DNA of 64,000 bases from assembly GCF_900112615.1 (NCBI RefSeq), contig NZ_FOMK01000013.1, positions 1 to 64,000 on the forward strand, given 5' to 3'. The notes beneath the pieces are model-generated. The model searched no databases, was not told the DNA's origin, and saw only the letters and a list, made by a program, of their open reading frames with translations. This DNA is from Chitinophaga sp. CF118 (GTDB lineage: Bacteria > Bacteroidota > Bacteroidia > Chitinophagales > Chitinophagaceae). This document shows positions 26,782 through 34,077 of this stretch, piece by piece (position 1 is the stretch's first letter; every line of letters begins with the position of its first letter). The position numbers and the translations under genes were made by a program.

Positions 26782-26906
26782 TTGAATTTTTGATAAAAAT
26801 AGAAAAAATCGTTCCAGAAAATGAGGATAATGGGATAGGATGGTTTTGTTACGGATATAAGCTTTAGTAGGGGCTGGGTAAAAGGTTGGTATATCGTATG
26901 TACGGG

Positions 26907-27035
26907 GTAGTGTTTAAGCAGGTAGTAAGCAGGTAGTAAGCAGGAGGTAAACAGGTGTTTGTTCGGTAAATACCTGTTTACCTCCCGTTTACCTCCTGCT
27001 TACTACCCGTTTAAACTACTTCCTGCTAAGCACTC
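26907..27035. repeat. Palindrome with arms built of 11-base repeats
   Basis: Left arm (26907-26959) contains GCAGGTAGTAA twice, GCAGGAGGTAA and ACAGGTGTTT in tandem. The right arm is the imperfect complement: AATACCTGT, TTACCTCCCG, TTTACCTCCTGC, TTACTACCCG, and further AGCAGGA/TCCTGCT homology to about 27035. The whole can fold into one hairpin of about 50 base pairs with internal loops. Confidence 0.8.
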
Positions 27036-27144
27036 ATATTTAATTTCAATGCAAGTATCCTTTGGGGCATATCTCTTATATCGGATGTACCGGATATAAT
27101 GAGATAGTAAGATGAGTTTTAATCGGATTAGAGGTCTGGGTTAT

Positions 27145-28152
27145 TTATTCATAATCTTTCTGCAGGGAAGCCATTTCTTTGAAAGAAGTCTTTAAATCTG
27201 AAGTAAGATGGGCTACTATATCCTTAATGCTGCTGATCTCGTATACCATTTCAACACTTTGACCGGCAGTCCATAGCTGTTGATAGTTATTGGGTTTCAC
27301 TGCCTGTTCCAGTTTCTTCATGCCCCGCACCTGTACCAGCATTTTGAAGTATTTGCGTGTCCGCTGGTTGTTGCTCAATAGTTTTTCGAACCAGTTCTGT
27401 TTATAGCCCAGTTTTTTAGCCGCGGGAGTATTGATTACGTTGCAGGGTGTGCCTGACAGGCGTTCTGTCAATACAATATCCTCCATGCCATAATTAAGGA
27501 TGCCATTTTTGTATTCTTCACTTACCGGAGCTTCTGTACTGGCAATAAAGCGGGTGCCTATGGATGCCCCGTGTGCCCCCAGAACCAGAGCGCTTGCCAT
27601 TTGCTGTCCTGTAGCGATGCCACCGGCAGCTACCAGGATCTTATCCGGGAAAGCCTTTTGTAATGCCGGTATGAGGATGTGCATAGGGTAGGGGCCGGCA
27701 TGTCCGCCAGCACCAGCACATACTGCAATGAAACCATCACAGCCCGCTTTTGCAGCTTTTTCTGCATGTTGAATGTTAGTTACATCGCACAATACTTTAG
27801 CACCATAGCTATGTGCAGCTGCTATCACTTCTTTTGGGCTCCCCAGGGAAGTAATGTAAAAAGGCACCTTTGCATCCACGCATTCTTTTAAGTGTTTGGA
27901 ATACAAAGGATTCGTCTTTTGTACGATGAGGTTTACCCCATATGTTCCTTGTCCGGGAGGAAGCTGAGCCAGGTGTTGATTCAGATTTTCCAGCACGGCT
28001 TTCAGTTCACCCTCTTTGCGGAAGTTGAGAGTCGGAAAGGTCCCCGCTATCCCATTATCCATAGCGGCTTTGGTCATTTTTTCATTGCTAACGAGGAACA
28101 TGGGAGCCATGATGATGGGGTAACGGATGGCCAGGGCGGAAGTAAGTTTCAT
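27145..28152 (-). CDS. Nitronate monooxygenase family protein
   Basis: 335 aa FMN-dependent TIM-barrel protein of the NMO/2-nitropropane dioxygenase family (also includes FabK-like enzymes). Seen: IRYPIIMAPMFLVSNEK at the N-terminus, CDGFIAVCAGAGGHAGPYP near residue 135 with the catalytic-histidine-type motif AGGHAG, and the FMN phosphate site ILVAAGGIATGQQMASALVLGA near 175. A nitroalkane substrate is not proven; many family members have other roles. It starts 2 bp after the riboflavin synthase stop codon, so the flavoenzyme gene is almost certainly co-transcribed with a flavin synthesis gene. Confidence 0.9.
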   Translation of the reverse strand: MKLTSALAIRYPIIMAPMFLVSNEKMTKAAMDNGIAGTFPTLNFRKEGELKAVLENLNQHLAQLPPGQGTYGVNLIVQKTNPLYSKHLKECVDAKVPFYITSLGSPKEVIAAAHSYGAKVLCDVTNIQHAEKAAKAGCDGFIAVCAGAGGHAGPYPMHILIPALQKAFPDKILVAAGGIATGQQMASALVLGAHGASIGTRFIASTEAPVSEEYKNGILNYGMEDIVLTERLSGTPCNVINTPAAKKLGYKQNWFEKLLSNNQRTRKYFKMLVQVRGMKKLEQAVKPNNYQQLWTAGQSVEMVYEISSIKDIVAHLTSDLKTSFKEMASLQKDYE

Positions 28153-28154
28153 AG

Positions 28155-28745
28155 TTATTCTTTGAGGGATAATTGTCGGGCCACGTATTTACCCAGGATA
28201 TCGAATTCCAGGTTGACTGTACTGCCGGACTTAACAGAAGAGATATTAGTGAATTCGTATGTGTAAGGGATTACAGCCACGGTGAATTCTGTATCAGTCA
28301 CATCGAATACGGTCAGACTGATCCCGTTCAGGCAGATTGATCCTTTTTCCACTATGAGGGCTGCAAAATCAGCAGGGTAGCGAAAGCGGTATTCCCAGCT
28401 TCCATCCTTCGGTGTGCAGGAAACGCATTCGCCCACGCTGTCTACATGACCTTGTACCAGGTGACCATCTATACGGCCATTGAATACCATGGCTCTTTCC
28501 AGGTTTACTTTTTCGCCTGGGGTAAGCAGGCCGATATTGCTTTTCTGCAATGTTTCTGCCACAGCCACTATATTATAGGTATCGTCCTGGATGCGGGTTA
28601 CGGTGAGGCATACGCCGTTATGTGAGATGCTCTGATCCACTTTCAGTTCTGGCGTAAGTGTGGAACTGATGGTAATTTCCATGTTGCTGCCATCCTTCCT
28701 GGTGGCTATTACTTCTCCTGATGATTCTATTATTCCTGTAAACAT
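28155..28745 (-). CDS. ribE: Riboflavin synthase alpha chain
   Basis: Dismutation of two 6,7-dimethyl-8-ribityllumazine molecules to riboflavin. 196 aa with two lumazine-binding half-repeats: MFTGIIESSGEV with ISHNGVCLTV in the first, GHLVQGHVDSVGEC with GSICLNGISLTVFDV in the second. The N-terminal MFTGIIE is a family signature and fixes the start. Operon leader of the pair with the nitronate monooxygenase gene. No FMN riboswitch is visible in the 170 bp shared with divergent rpsU. Confidence 0.95.
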   Translation of the reverse strand: MFTGIIESSGEVIATRKDGSNMEITISSTLTPELKVDQSISHNGVCLTVTRIQDDTYNIVAVAETLQKSNIGLLTPGEKVNLERAMVFNGRIDGHLVQGHVDSVGECVSCTPKDGSWEYRFRYPADFAALIVEKGSICLNGISLTVFDVTDTEFTVAVIPYTYEFTNISSVKSGSTVNLEFDILGKYVARQLSLKE

Positions 28746-28804
28746 GGAGCTAATTTAATTAATAATATGGAGATTGAGGGGAACGGGAGAGTTACTCTTC
28801 CCGG

Positions 28805-28818
28805 CCTGCCATGGCAGG
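28805..28818. promoter_or_regulatory. 14-bp palindrome between ribE and rpsU
   Basis: CCTGCCATGGCAGG, perfect dyad in the divergent promoter region. Could be an operator; no regulator can be named. Confidence 0.3.
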
Positions 28819-28860
28819 GTTATTCTGTATGCCTGCCTGATAATTCTCCTTTCACATTTT

Positions 28861-28891
28861 TTTGTTTTTTTAAAACAATGCTATATCTTTG
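28861..28891 (+). promoter_or_regulatory. Consensus rpsU promoter
   Basis: TTTG (28861-28864), exactly 19 bases, TATCTTTG (28884-28891). Leader about 25 bases; an AAGGAG-like purine run lies 9 bases before the ATG. Confidence 0.8.
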
Positions 28892-28919
28892 CCTTCCTGA
28901 AAAAAAGGAGACTAATACT

Positions 28920-29117
28920 ATGTTGATCATCGATTCTAAAGATTGCGAAAATATTGACAAGGCGCTCAAGAAGTATAAAAAGAAGTTTGAGAAAGCTCGT
29001 ATCCTGCTGCAACTCAGGACACGTCAATCTTTTACCAAGCCTTCTGTAAAGCGTCGTACTCAGGTACTGAAAGCTGTTTACAAACAGCAGTTGGCTAGTG
29101 GTAAATTGGACGATTAA
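28920..29117 (+). CDS. rpsU: 30S ribosomal protein S21
   Basis: 65 aa small-subunit protein at the mRNA-exit platform, near the anti-Shine-Dalgarno end of 16S rRNA. Sequence LIIDSKDCENIDKALKKYKK, then KFEKARILLQLRTRQ and the basic KPSVKRRTQ match S21. The frame is open upstream to 28767, but the promoter lies inside that stretch, so ATG 28920 is the start. Followed by its own terminator. Confidence 0.95.
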   Translation: MLIIDSKDCENIDKALKKYKKKFEKARILLQLRTRQSFTKPSVKRRTQVLKAVYKQQLASGKLDD

Positions 29118-29150
29118 TTCGAATTACATAATTCCAACGCAAGATATGTG

Positions 29151-29195
29151 ATGATTGTAAGGTTTTATATAACTTTACAATCATCAATTTTTTTG
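29151..29195 (+). terminator. rpsU terminator
   Basis: ATGATTGTAA (29151-29160) pairs with TTACAATCAT (29175-29184); T8 tract at 29187-29194. The next gene begins with TTG three bases after the T-tract. Confidence 0.8.
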
Positions 29196-29197
29196 TA

Positions 29198-30139
29198 TTG
29201 AGCGAAGAATTACATCCGGTAGCCACCCGCTTCCTGGCTTATATCCGGCTCGAAAAACGATACTCTGAGCATACTTTCGCTGCATATCAGCAAGATCTTA
29301 CCCAGTTTTTTACGTTTTTGCAGTCAATTTATGGTGATGTGCCACTTAGGGGCATCACCCATTCGCATGTCCGTACATGGCTGGCCTGGCTCATGGAGCA
29401 TGATAATGTGGCCAAAACAGTTAACCGCAAAATTTCCTCCCTTAAATCATTCTTCAAATACGCTTTACGGCATGGAGAGGTAGTGCTTACTCCTATGACG
29501 AAGGTCACTGCGCCCAAAATTGGCAAGCGGTTGCCCGGCTTTATTGATGAAAAGGGGATGCAGGCCCTGGAAGATAACCATAGCATGCGGAGGGGGCATG
29601 AAAAAGAGCCGGTTTTTTCCAGCAACCTTGAAGGACTGACCCATCAGTTGATCTTTGGGATTCTGTATAATACGGGCATTCGTTTATCAGAACTGATTTC
29701 CCTGCGGGAAAGGCATGTTGACAAAGGTAATCTCACTATTAAAGTGTTGGGAAAGGGCAATAAGGAGCGGATTATTCCCATAAGTCCGGCATTAATGGAG
29801 GAGATATCTATTTACAGGGAAAACCGCAGTAAGGAGCTGGCAGAATACGATCAGGAGGTATTGCTGGTAAATCCCCGGTCGGGTCGTAAGTTATATCCCA
29901 AATATGTATACAATGTTGTCAGGGATTACCTGACGGAGCACCAGATAACTACCATTAACCGTAAGAGTCCTCATATTCTGCGACATACGTTTGCCACCCA
30001 CCTCACTAACAATGGCGCTGATCTGAACGCCGTAAAGGAATTGCTGGGTCATTCCAGTCTTGCATCTACCCAGGTATATACATCCAATAGCATTGAGAAG
30101 CTAAAAGAGGCTTATAAGAAGGCTCATCCAAAGGGATAA
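29198..30139 (+). CDS. Tyrosine recombinase, XerC/XerD type
   Basis: 313 aa. N-terminal SAM-like DNA-binding domain (FLAYIRLEKRYSEHTFAAYQ) and C-terminal catalytic domain with the full set R-K-H-R-H-Y: NTGIRLSELISL near residue 162, LGKGNKERIIPI near 186, PHILRHTFATHLTNNGADL near 258, LGHSSLASTQVYT with the tyrosine nucleophile near 293. Size and lack of extra domains fit the chromosomal dimer-resolution enzyme rather than a phage or transposon integrase, and no mobile element flanks it. The start is the TTG at 29198, directly after the rpsU terminator; no in-frame ATG precedes the conserved N-terminus. Confidence 0.9.
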   Translation: MSEELHPVATRFLAYIRLEKRYSEHTFAAYQQDLTQFFTFLQSIYGDVPLRGITHSHVRTWLAWLMEHDNVAKTVNRKISSLKSFFKYALRHGEVVLTPMTKVTAPKIGKRLPGFIDEKGMQALEDNHSMRRGHEKEPVFSSNLEGLTHQLIFGILYNTGIRLSELISLRERHVDKGNLTIKVLGKGNKERIIPISPALMEEISIYRENRSKELAEYDQEVLLVNPRSGRKLYPKYVYNVVRDYLTEHQITTINRKSPHILRHTFATHLTNNGADLNAVKELLGHSSLASTQVYTSNSIEKLKEAYKKAHPKG

Positions 30140-30169
30140 GGAATATTAACAAAATATTACTAAATGGTT

Positions 30170-30247
30170 ATGAATAAGAGAGTAAAAGTGACTAAATTAG
30201 TAATGAGTTCTTTGATGATTACCATATCCGTTATTTTTTACCAATAA
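30170..30247 (+). CDS. Possible 25-aa membrane peptide
   Basis: ATG 30170 (alternative 30164), reading MNKRVKVTKLVMSSLM then ITISVIFYQ and TAA. Positively charged start followed by a hydrophobic stretch, as in small membrane peptides or type I toxins. Lies between the recombinase and hpf on the same strand. No ribosome-binding or family support. Confidence 0.3.
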   Translation: MNKRVKVTKLVMSSLMITISVIFYQ

Positions 30248-30319
30248 ACCAACTTAAAGCCTATGGACGTAATGCTACAAGCATGAATAAGATTGTTAAA
30301 TATTAAAAATTAAAATGCT

Positions 30320-30619
30320 ATGAACGTTCAGATTCAAACTGTGCACTTCGATGCTGATTCCAAGCTAATTGATCATGTGAGCAAAAAGCTTCAGAAACTC
30401 AATACCTTTTATGACCGTATTATCAGTGTTGAAGTTTTCTTAAAGTTAGATGGTATAGCCCATCAGGTAAGAGACAAAATTGCCGAGATTAAAGTACACA
30501 TTCCCCGCCAGGACCTCTTTGTAAAGCATGAATCTAAATCCTTTGAAGAGTCCTTTGACTTAGCCTTTGATTCAGTTGTAACCCAGATCAAGAGGCAGAA
30601 AGAGAAGAAATTTCAGTAA
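30320..30619 (+). CDS. hpf: Ribosome hibernation promoting factor (short HPF/RaiA)
   Basis: 99 aa, short HPF without the C-terminal dimerisation domain. Binds the decoding centre of idle 30S or 70S ribosomes in slow growth. The beta-alpha-beta-beta-beta-alpha order is visible: MNVQIQTVHFDADSKLID, helix KKLQKLNTFYD, strands SVEVFLKL and IAEIKVHIP, then helix FEESFDLAFDSVVTQIKRQK. No Cys or extension. Located just upstream of the tRNA and tuf cluster. Confidence 0.92.
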   Translation: MNVQIQTVHFDADSKLIDHVSKKLQKLNTFYDRIISVEVFLKLDGIAHQVRDKIAEIKVHIPRQDLFVKHESKSFEESFDLAFDSVVTQIKRQKEKKFQ

Positions 30620-30633
30620 ATCCTTAAAAATAT

Positions 30634-30664
30634 TTTGGAATTAAATATCTGTTTACTACCTTTG
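30634..30664 (+). promoter_or_regulatory. Consensus promoter P1 upstream of the tRNA cluster
   Basis: TTTG (30634-30637), exactly 19 bases, TACCTTTG (30657-30664). The transcript would begin near 30669, about 175 bases before the first tRNA, and run through hairpins at 30674-30694 (CCGATC/GATCGG) and near 30695-30712 (AGTAAA/TTTACT). Confidence 0.75.
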
Positions 30665-30775
30665 CCATCCCGATCGAAAAAAGGGATCGGCGAAGGTAGT
30701 AAAGTTCTTTACTGTAGGGCATTTTAGCCAAAAGAAACAAGTTTTGAAATTTGTATCCGGGCGCAAAAAAAAGAT

Positions 30776-30805
30776 TTTGAGATTATCTAAATACTGTTAT
30801 TTTTG
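30776..30805 (+). promoter_or_regulatory. Promoter P2 of the tRNA cluster
   Basis: TTTG (30776-30779), 18 bases, TATTTTTG (30798-30805), 39 bases before tRNA-Thr(TGT). Confidence 0.6.
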
Positions 30806-30844
30806 CACCTCTTTTAACGGATACCTTTTATAAACACTTGGTAT

Positions 30845-30918
30845 GCCACCATAGCTCAGTTGGCCAGAGCTACTGATTTGTAATCAGTGGGTCGGGGGTT
30901 CGAATCCCTCTGGTGGCT
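30845..30918 (+). tRNA. tRNA-Thr (anticodon TGT)
   Basis: Full cloverleaf: acceptor GCCACCA/TGGTGGC, D-arm GCTC/GAGC, anticodon loop TTTGTAA, T-loop GTTCGAATC. CCA is not encoded. First of the Thr-Tyr-Gly-Thr cluster upstream of tuf, the same order as in E. coli. Confidence 0.95.
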
Positions 30919-30992
30919 CCGGAAAATTCCGAAGCAAAAAGAAGTCCAGATGATGGACATGGTTTTTGAAAAGGAGTTTTAGGATTAAGGAC

Positions 30993-31073
30993 GGGCAGGT
31001 TCCAGAGTGGCCAAATGGGGCGGACTGTAAATCCGCTGATTCGTCTTCACAGGTTCGAATCCTGTCCTGCCCA
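30993..31073 (+). tRNA. tRNA-Tyr (anticodon GTA)
   Basis: Acceptor GGGCAGG/CCTGCCC, anticodon loop CTGTAAA, long class II variable arm, T-loop GTTCGAATC. CCA not encoded. Confidence 0.95.
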
Positions 31074-31083
31074 CACAGTGCAA

Positions 31084-31118
31084 ATGTTCCGCCTTTGCCC
31101 CTCGCAAAGGCGGAACAT
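31084..31118 (+). repeat. 15-bp perfect hairpin between tRNA-Tyr and tRNA-Gly
   Basis: ATGTTCCGCCTTTGC pairs with GCAAAGGCGGAACAT around CCCTC. No T-tract; possibly a processing site in the tRNA precursor. Confidence 0.75.
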
Positions 31119-31179
31119 CCTTGTTACGGGGAAGTTTGAGTAGAGGGAAGTAGATCTTTAGATAATGATTTTTACAAAT

Positions 31180-31252
31180 GCGGGAGTAGCTCAGTTGGTA
31201 GAGCGACAGCCTTCCAAGCTGTAGGTCGCGGGTTCGAACCTCGTCTCCCGCT
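31180..31252 (+). tRNA. tRNA-Gly (anticodon TCC)
   Basis: Acceptor GCGGGAG/CTCCCGC, anticodon loop CTTCCAA, T-loop GTTCGAACC. CCA not encoded. Confidence 0.95.
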
Positions 31253-31314
31253 CATTAGTTAACCTGATGGGCAACCATTGGTTAACGAAAGAGTTCTTTT
31301 ACAAATAAGTACAA

Positions 31315-31386
<72 letters not shown>

Positions 31387-31417
31387 CTGCGGATTTCTAA
31401 CATCCGGGATCCGGAAT

Positions 31418-31494
31418 TTCGTTGTAGCTCAGTGGAAGAGCGGTTCCGGTCTTCGTGCCGGAAATGGTCATGAGTTCAATTCTCATCAGCGGTA
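31418..31494 (+). ncRNA. Degenerate tRNA-like element (tRNA-Thr paralogue) upstream of tuf
   Basis: Shares GTTGTAGCTCAG and the T-arm core TGAGTTCAATTCTCATCA with the tRNA-Thr(GGT) gene just upstream. D-arm and T-arm can fold. The anticodon arm cannot be normal: where tRNA-Thr has TTCC-TTGGTAA-GGAA, this has TTCC-GG-TCTTCGTG-CC-GGAA, a six-base-pair stem with an eight-base loop and no standard anticodon. The acceptor pairs TTCGTTG with CAGCGGT only through wobbles and one mismatch. Probably not a working tRNA; either a decayed copy or a structure in the tuf leader, 74 bases before its ATG. Confidence 0.65.
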
Positions 31495-31517
31495 CAAGTT
31501 TGTAAAACCGTTTTTTT
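31489..31517 (+). terminator. Possible attenuator hairpin in the tuf leader
   Basis: GCGGT (31489-31493), the 3' acceptor strand of the tRNA-like element, can instead pair with ACCG (31507-31510); ACA/TGT extends it across a three-base bulge; T7 follows (31511-31517). Weak stem, so only a suggestion. Confidence 0.35.
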
Positions 31518-31568
31518 AAAACAACAATTCAATACAATCTTTACAAACCATCTAAAAAGTAAAATACA

Positions 31569-32756
31569 ATGGCAAAAGAAACCTTTAAGCGGGATAAACC
31601 CCACGTAAACATTGGTACCATCGGCCACGTTGACCACGGTAAAACTACCTTAACTGCTGCCATTACTACGATTTTGGCAAACAAGGGTCTGGCAGAGAAG
31701 AGAGGATATGATGAAATCGATGCGGCTCCTGAAGAAAAAGAAAGAGGTATTACCATCAATACAGCACACGTTGAGTATGCTACTGCTACTCGTCACTATG
31801 CTCACGTTGACTGTCCAGGTCACGCTGACTATGTGAAGAATATGATCACTGGTGCTGCGCAGATGGACGGTGCTATCCTGGTGGTTGCCGCTACAGATGG
31901 TCCGATGCCACAAACTAAAGAACACATTCTGTTGGCTCGCCAGGTAGGTGTTCCACGTATCGTTGTGTTCATGAATAAAGTTGACCTGGTTGATGATCCT
32001 GAGTTGCTGGAACTGGTTGAACTGGAAATTCGCGAACTGCTGAGCAAATACAACTACGATGGAGATAATACTCCAATCATCCAGGGTTCTGCTACCGGCG
32101 CTTTAGCTGGTGACGAAAAATGGGTTAAAGCTGTTGACGATTTGATGGACGCTGTGGATTCTTACATCCCGCTGCCTCCTCGTCCGGTTGATATGCCATT
32201 CCTGATGTCTGTTGAGGACGTATTCTCTATTACTGGTCGTGGTACTGTTGCTACTGGTCGTATCGAGCGTGGTGTTATCAACGTAGGTGAACCAGTTGAG
32301 ATCGTAGGTCTGATGGAAAAACCATTGACTTCAACTTGTACTGGTGTTGAAATGTTCAAGAAATTACTTGACAGAGGTGAAGCTGGTGATAATGCTGGTC
32401 TGTTACTGCGTGGTATTGAAAAGAGCCAGATCCGTCGTGGTATGGTTATTTGCAAACCAGGTTCTATCACTCCGCACACTGATTTCAAATGTGAAGTATA
32501 CGTACTGAGCAAAGAAGAAGGTGGCCGTCACACTCCGTTCTTCAACAAATACCGTCCGCAGTTCTACTTCCGTACAACTGACGTAACAGGTGAAGTTGAA
32601 TTACCAGCAGGTGTTGAAATGGTTATGCCAGGTGATAACGTATCACTGACTGTTAAGCTGATCCAGCCAATCGCTATGGAAAAAGGTCTGAAATTCGCTA
32701 TCCGCGAAGGTGGACGTACCGTAGGTGCAGGTCAGGTTACAGAAATTATCAAGTAA
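31569..32756 (+). CDS. tuf: Elongation factor Tu
   Basis: 395 aa GTPase that brings aminoacyl-tRNA to the ribosome. G motifs: GHVDHGKTTLTAAI near residue 19, the switch I region GITINTAHVEY, DCPGHADYVKNMITGAAQMD near 81, and NKVDLVDD near 136. Domain II and III barrels complete it (GRGTVATGRIERG; FYFRTTDVTGEVELP). Normal length. Its leader contains a tRNA-like element. The gene sits in the conserved tRNA, tuf, tRNA-Trp, secE, nusG order. Confidence 0.98.
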   Translation: MAKETFKRDKPHVNIGTIGHVDHGKTTLTAAITTILANKGLAEKRGYDEIDAAPEEKERGITINTAHVEYATATRHYAHVDCPGHADYVKNMITGAAQMDGAILVVAATDGPMPQTKEHILLARQVGVPRIVVFMNKVDLVDDPELLELVELEIRELLSKYNYDGDNTPIIQGSATGALAGDEKWVKAVDDLMDAVDSYIPLPPRPVDMPFLMSVEDVFSITGRGTVATGRIERGVINVGEPVEIVGLMEKPLTSTCTGVEMFKKLLDRGEAGDNAGLLLRGIEKSQIRRGMVICKPGSITPHTDFKCEVYVLSKEEGGRHTPFFNKYRPQFYFRTTDVTGEVELPAGVEMVMPGDNVSLTVKLIQPIAMEKGLKFAIREGGRTVGAGQVTEIIK

Positions 32757-32773
32757 TCACTTTTTCGAAATAA

Positions 32774-32866
32774 GGCCATTAGCAATTAGCAAATTGCGGT
32801 TAGCAGAGAAAATTTAGTAAATTTGAACTGCTGATCAGTCAGACGCTCGCAGCTAATGGCTTTTTA
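32774..32866 (+). terminator. tuf terminator region
   Basis: GGCCATTAGC near 32774 pairs with GCTAATGGC near 32852, followed by T5. The loop carries further partial copies of the motif TTAGCA. A long-range, weak terminator; readthrough to tRNA-Trp is likely. Confidence 0.5.
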
Positions 32867-32867
32867 T

Positions 32868-32938
32868 ACGGGCATAGTTCAATGGTAGAATAGAGGTCTC
32901 CAAAACCTTTGATGTGGGTTCGAATCCTACTGCCCGTG
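32868..32938 (+). tRNA. tRNA-Trp (anticodon CCA)
   Basis: Acceptor ACGGGCA/TGCCCGT, anticodon loop CTCCAAA, T-loop GTTCGAATC. Between tuf and secE as in most Bacteroidota. CCA not encoded. Confidence 0.95.
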
Positions 32939-32953
32939 CACTAAATGTTGAAA

Positions 32954-33006
32954 GTGAAAGGTGAAAAGTGAATGATTTTAATCACCTTTCACTTTTCACC
33001 TTTCAC
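32954..33006 (+). repeat. 19-bp hairpin between tRNA-Trp and secE
   Basis: GTGAAAGGTGAAAAGTGAA (32954-32972) pairs perfectly with 32988-33006. The arm itself is a short internal repeat of GTGAAA. Followed by GTTTTTAAA. Confidence 0.8.
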
Positions 33007-33034
33007 GTTTTTAAACGGTTAATAATATTAAACC

Positions 33035-33226
33035 ATGAATAAGATTAGAACTTACTTCCGGGAATCTTATCACGAACTGGTGCATAAAGTGTCCTGGCCT
33101 ACCTGGCAGGAGCTGCAGTCCTCTACAATGGTAGTTTTAATAGCAACTGTTGTTATTACACTCGTTGTATGGGGTATGGATGCCCTTTCTAACTTAGTGT
33201 TAACTCAGTATTATAAAATGTTCTGA
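33035..33226 (+). CDS. secE: Preprotein translocase subunit SecE
   Basis: 63 aa, the short single-helix form. Amphipathic N-terminal helix with YHELVHKVSWPTWQELQ (the conserved WP-x-x-x-E motif), then one transmembrane helix TMVVLIATVVITLVVWGM. Clamps the SecY channel. Followed after 2 bp by nusG. Confidence 0.95.
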   Translation: MNKIRTYFRESYHELVHKVSWPTWQELQSSTMVVLIATVVITLVVWGMDALSNLVLTQYYKMF

Positions 33227-33228
33227 TA

Positions 33229-33879
33229 ATGATCGACGAATCAATTACCCCTGAAGAGGAACAAGAAGAACAAGAACAGGAAAAGGAAAAAAATATTCCC
33301 ATTCCCGAGGTAGAGCACGAAGCCGTTGCTCCTGCTCAGGATACGAAATGGTATGTACTGCGTGTAGTAAGTGGTAAAGAAAGGAAAGTGAAGGAGTACC
33401 TGGATATTGAAGTACGCCGTTCTGACTGGGGGAGTATGATTACTCAGATCTTCCTGCCTGTAGAGAAAGTGTATAAAGTATTGGCAGGTAAAAAAGTGAT
33501 GCGTGAAAAGAACTTTTATCCTGGTTATATCATGATAGAAGCGATAGATGGTAAAATGTCTGATGATGTAATCCAGGCTATTCGCAACGTTTCCGGCGTT
33601 ATTCACTTCCTTGGTAAGGATAAGCCAATTGCACTGCGTAAAGCAGAGGTAAACAAAATGCTGGGTAAAGTAGATGAGATGTCAGATAACGGACTGACCA
33701 TGAGCGAACCTTTCATTGTTGGCGAAACAATCAAGATCATAGACGGACCATTCAACGACTTTAACGGTGTGATCGAAGAAGTGATAGAGGATAAGAAGAA
33801 GCTGAAAGTAACTGTAAAAATATTCGGTCGTGCTACCCCTGTTGAACTGAACTTCATGCAGGTAGAAAAAATTAGCTAA
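33229..33879 (+). CDS. nusG: Transcription termination/antitermination factor NusG
   Basis: 216 aa. NGN domain from TKWYVLRVVSGKERKVKEY near residue 40, including FLPVEKVYKV and FYPGYIMIEA, and the C-terminal KOW domain FIVGETIKIIDGPFNDFNG near 162. Compared with E. coli NusG (181 aa) it has an extra acidic N-terminal tail of about 38 residues (EEEQEEQEQEKEKN). Links RNA polymerase to Rho or to ribosomes. Last gene before a terminator, which separates it from the ribosomal protein genes. Confidence 0.96.
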   Translation: MIDESITPEEEQEEQEQEKEKNIPIPEVEHEAVAPAQDTKWYVLRVVSGKERKVKEYLDIEVRRSDWGSMITQIFLPVEKVYKVLAGKKVMREKNFYPGYIMIEAIDGKMSDDVIQAIRNVSGVIHFLGKDKPIALRKAEVNKMLGKVDEMSDNGLTMSEPFIVGETIKIIDGPFNDFNGVIEEVIEDKKKLKVTVKIFGRATPVELNFMQVEKIS

Positions 33880-33903
33880 CTATTTCAGTGTAAGAAAATA
33901 AGG

Positions 33904-33933
33904 AAGTCCTGGCGGTAAGCCGGGACTTTTTTT
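33904..33933 (+). terminator. nusG terminator
   Basis: AAGTCCTGGC pairs with GCCGGGACTT around GGTAA, followed by a T-run. Confidence 0.85.
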
Positions 33934-34024
33934 ATGGAGTATTGGCTCAACCGGATTTTTTATTTCCATGGATTCGGGGGTAGAACCTGGAGAGGATATG
34001 CCTGAAGATCCTGCAGGGCTAAAC

Positions 34025-34055
34025 AAAAAACCTTCCCGGTGGTTACCAGGAAGGC
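34025..34055 (-). terminator. Terminator of the DUF1579 gene
   Basis: Minus strand: CCTTCCTGGT pairs with ACCGGGAAGG, followed by TTTTTT. Confidence 0.8.
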
Positions 34056-34077
34056 TTTCAATCAATTTGTAAGAGCA

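Noticed and set aside
28746..28919. FMN riboswitch before ribE
   Set aside because: The 170 bp spacer lacks the conserved RFN element segments; only a 14-bp palindrome and the rpsU promoter are visible.
29198..30139. Integrase of a mobile element
   Set aside because: Full-length Xer-type protein with all catalytic residues, no flanking repeats or cargo; the neighbouring tRNAs are intact with no attachment-site duplication seen.
31418..31494. Functional fifth tRNA of the cluster
   Set aside because: The anticodon arm has a 12-base segment in place of the seven-base loop and the acceptor stem has a mismatch, so it should not be charged or read normally.
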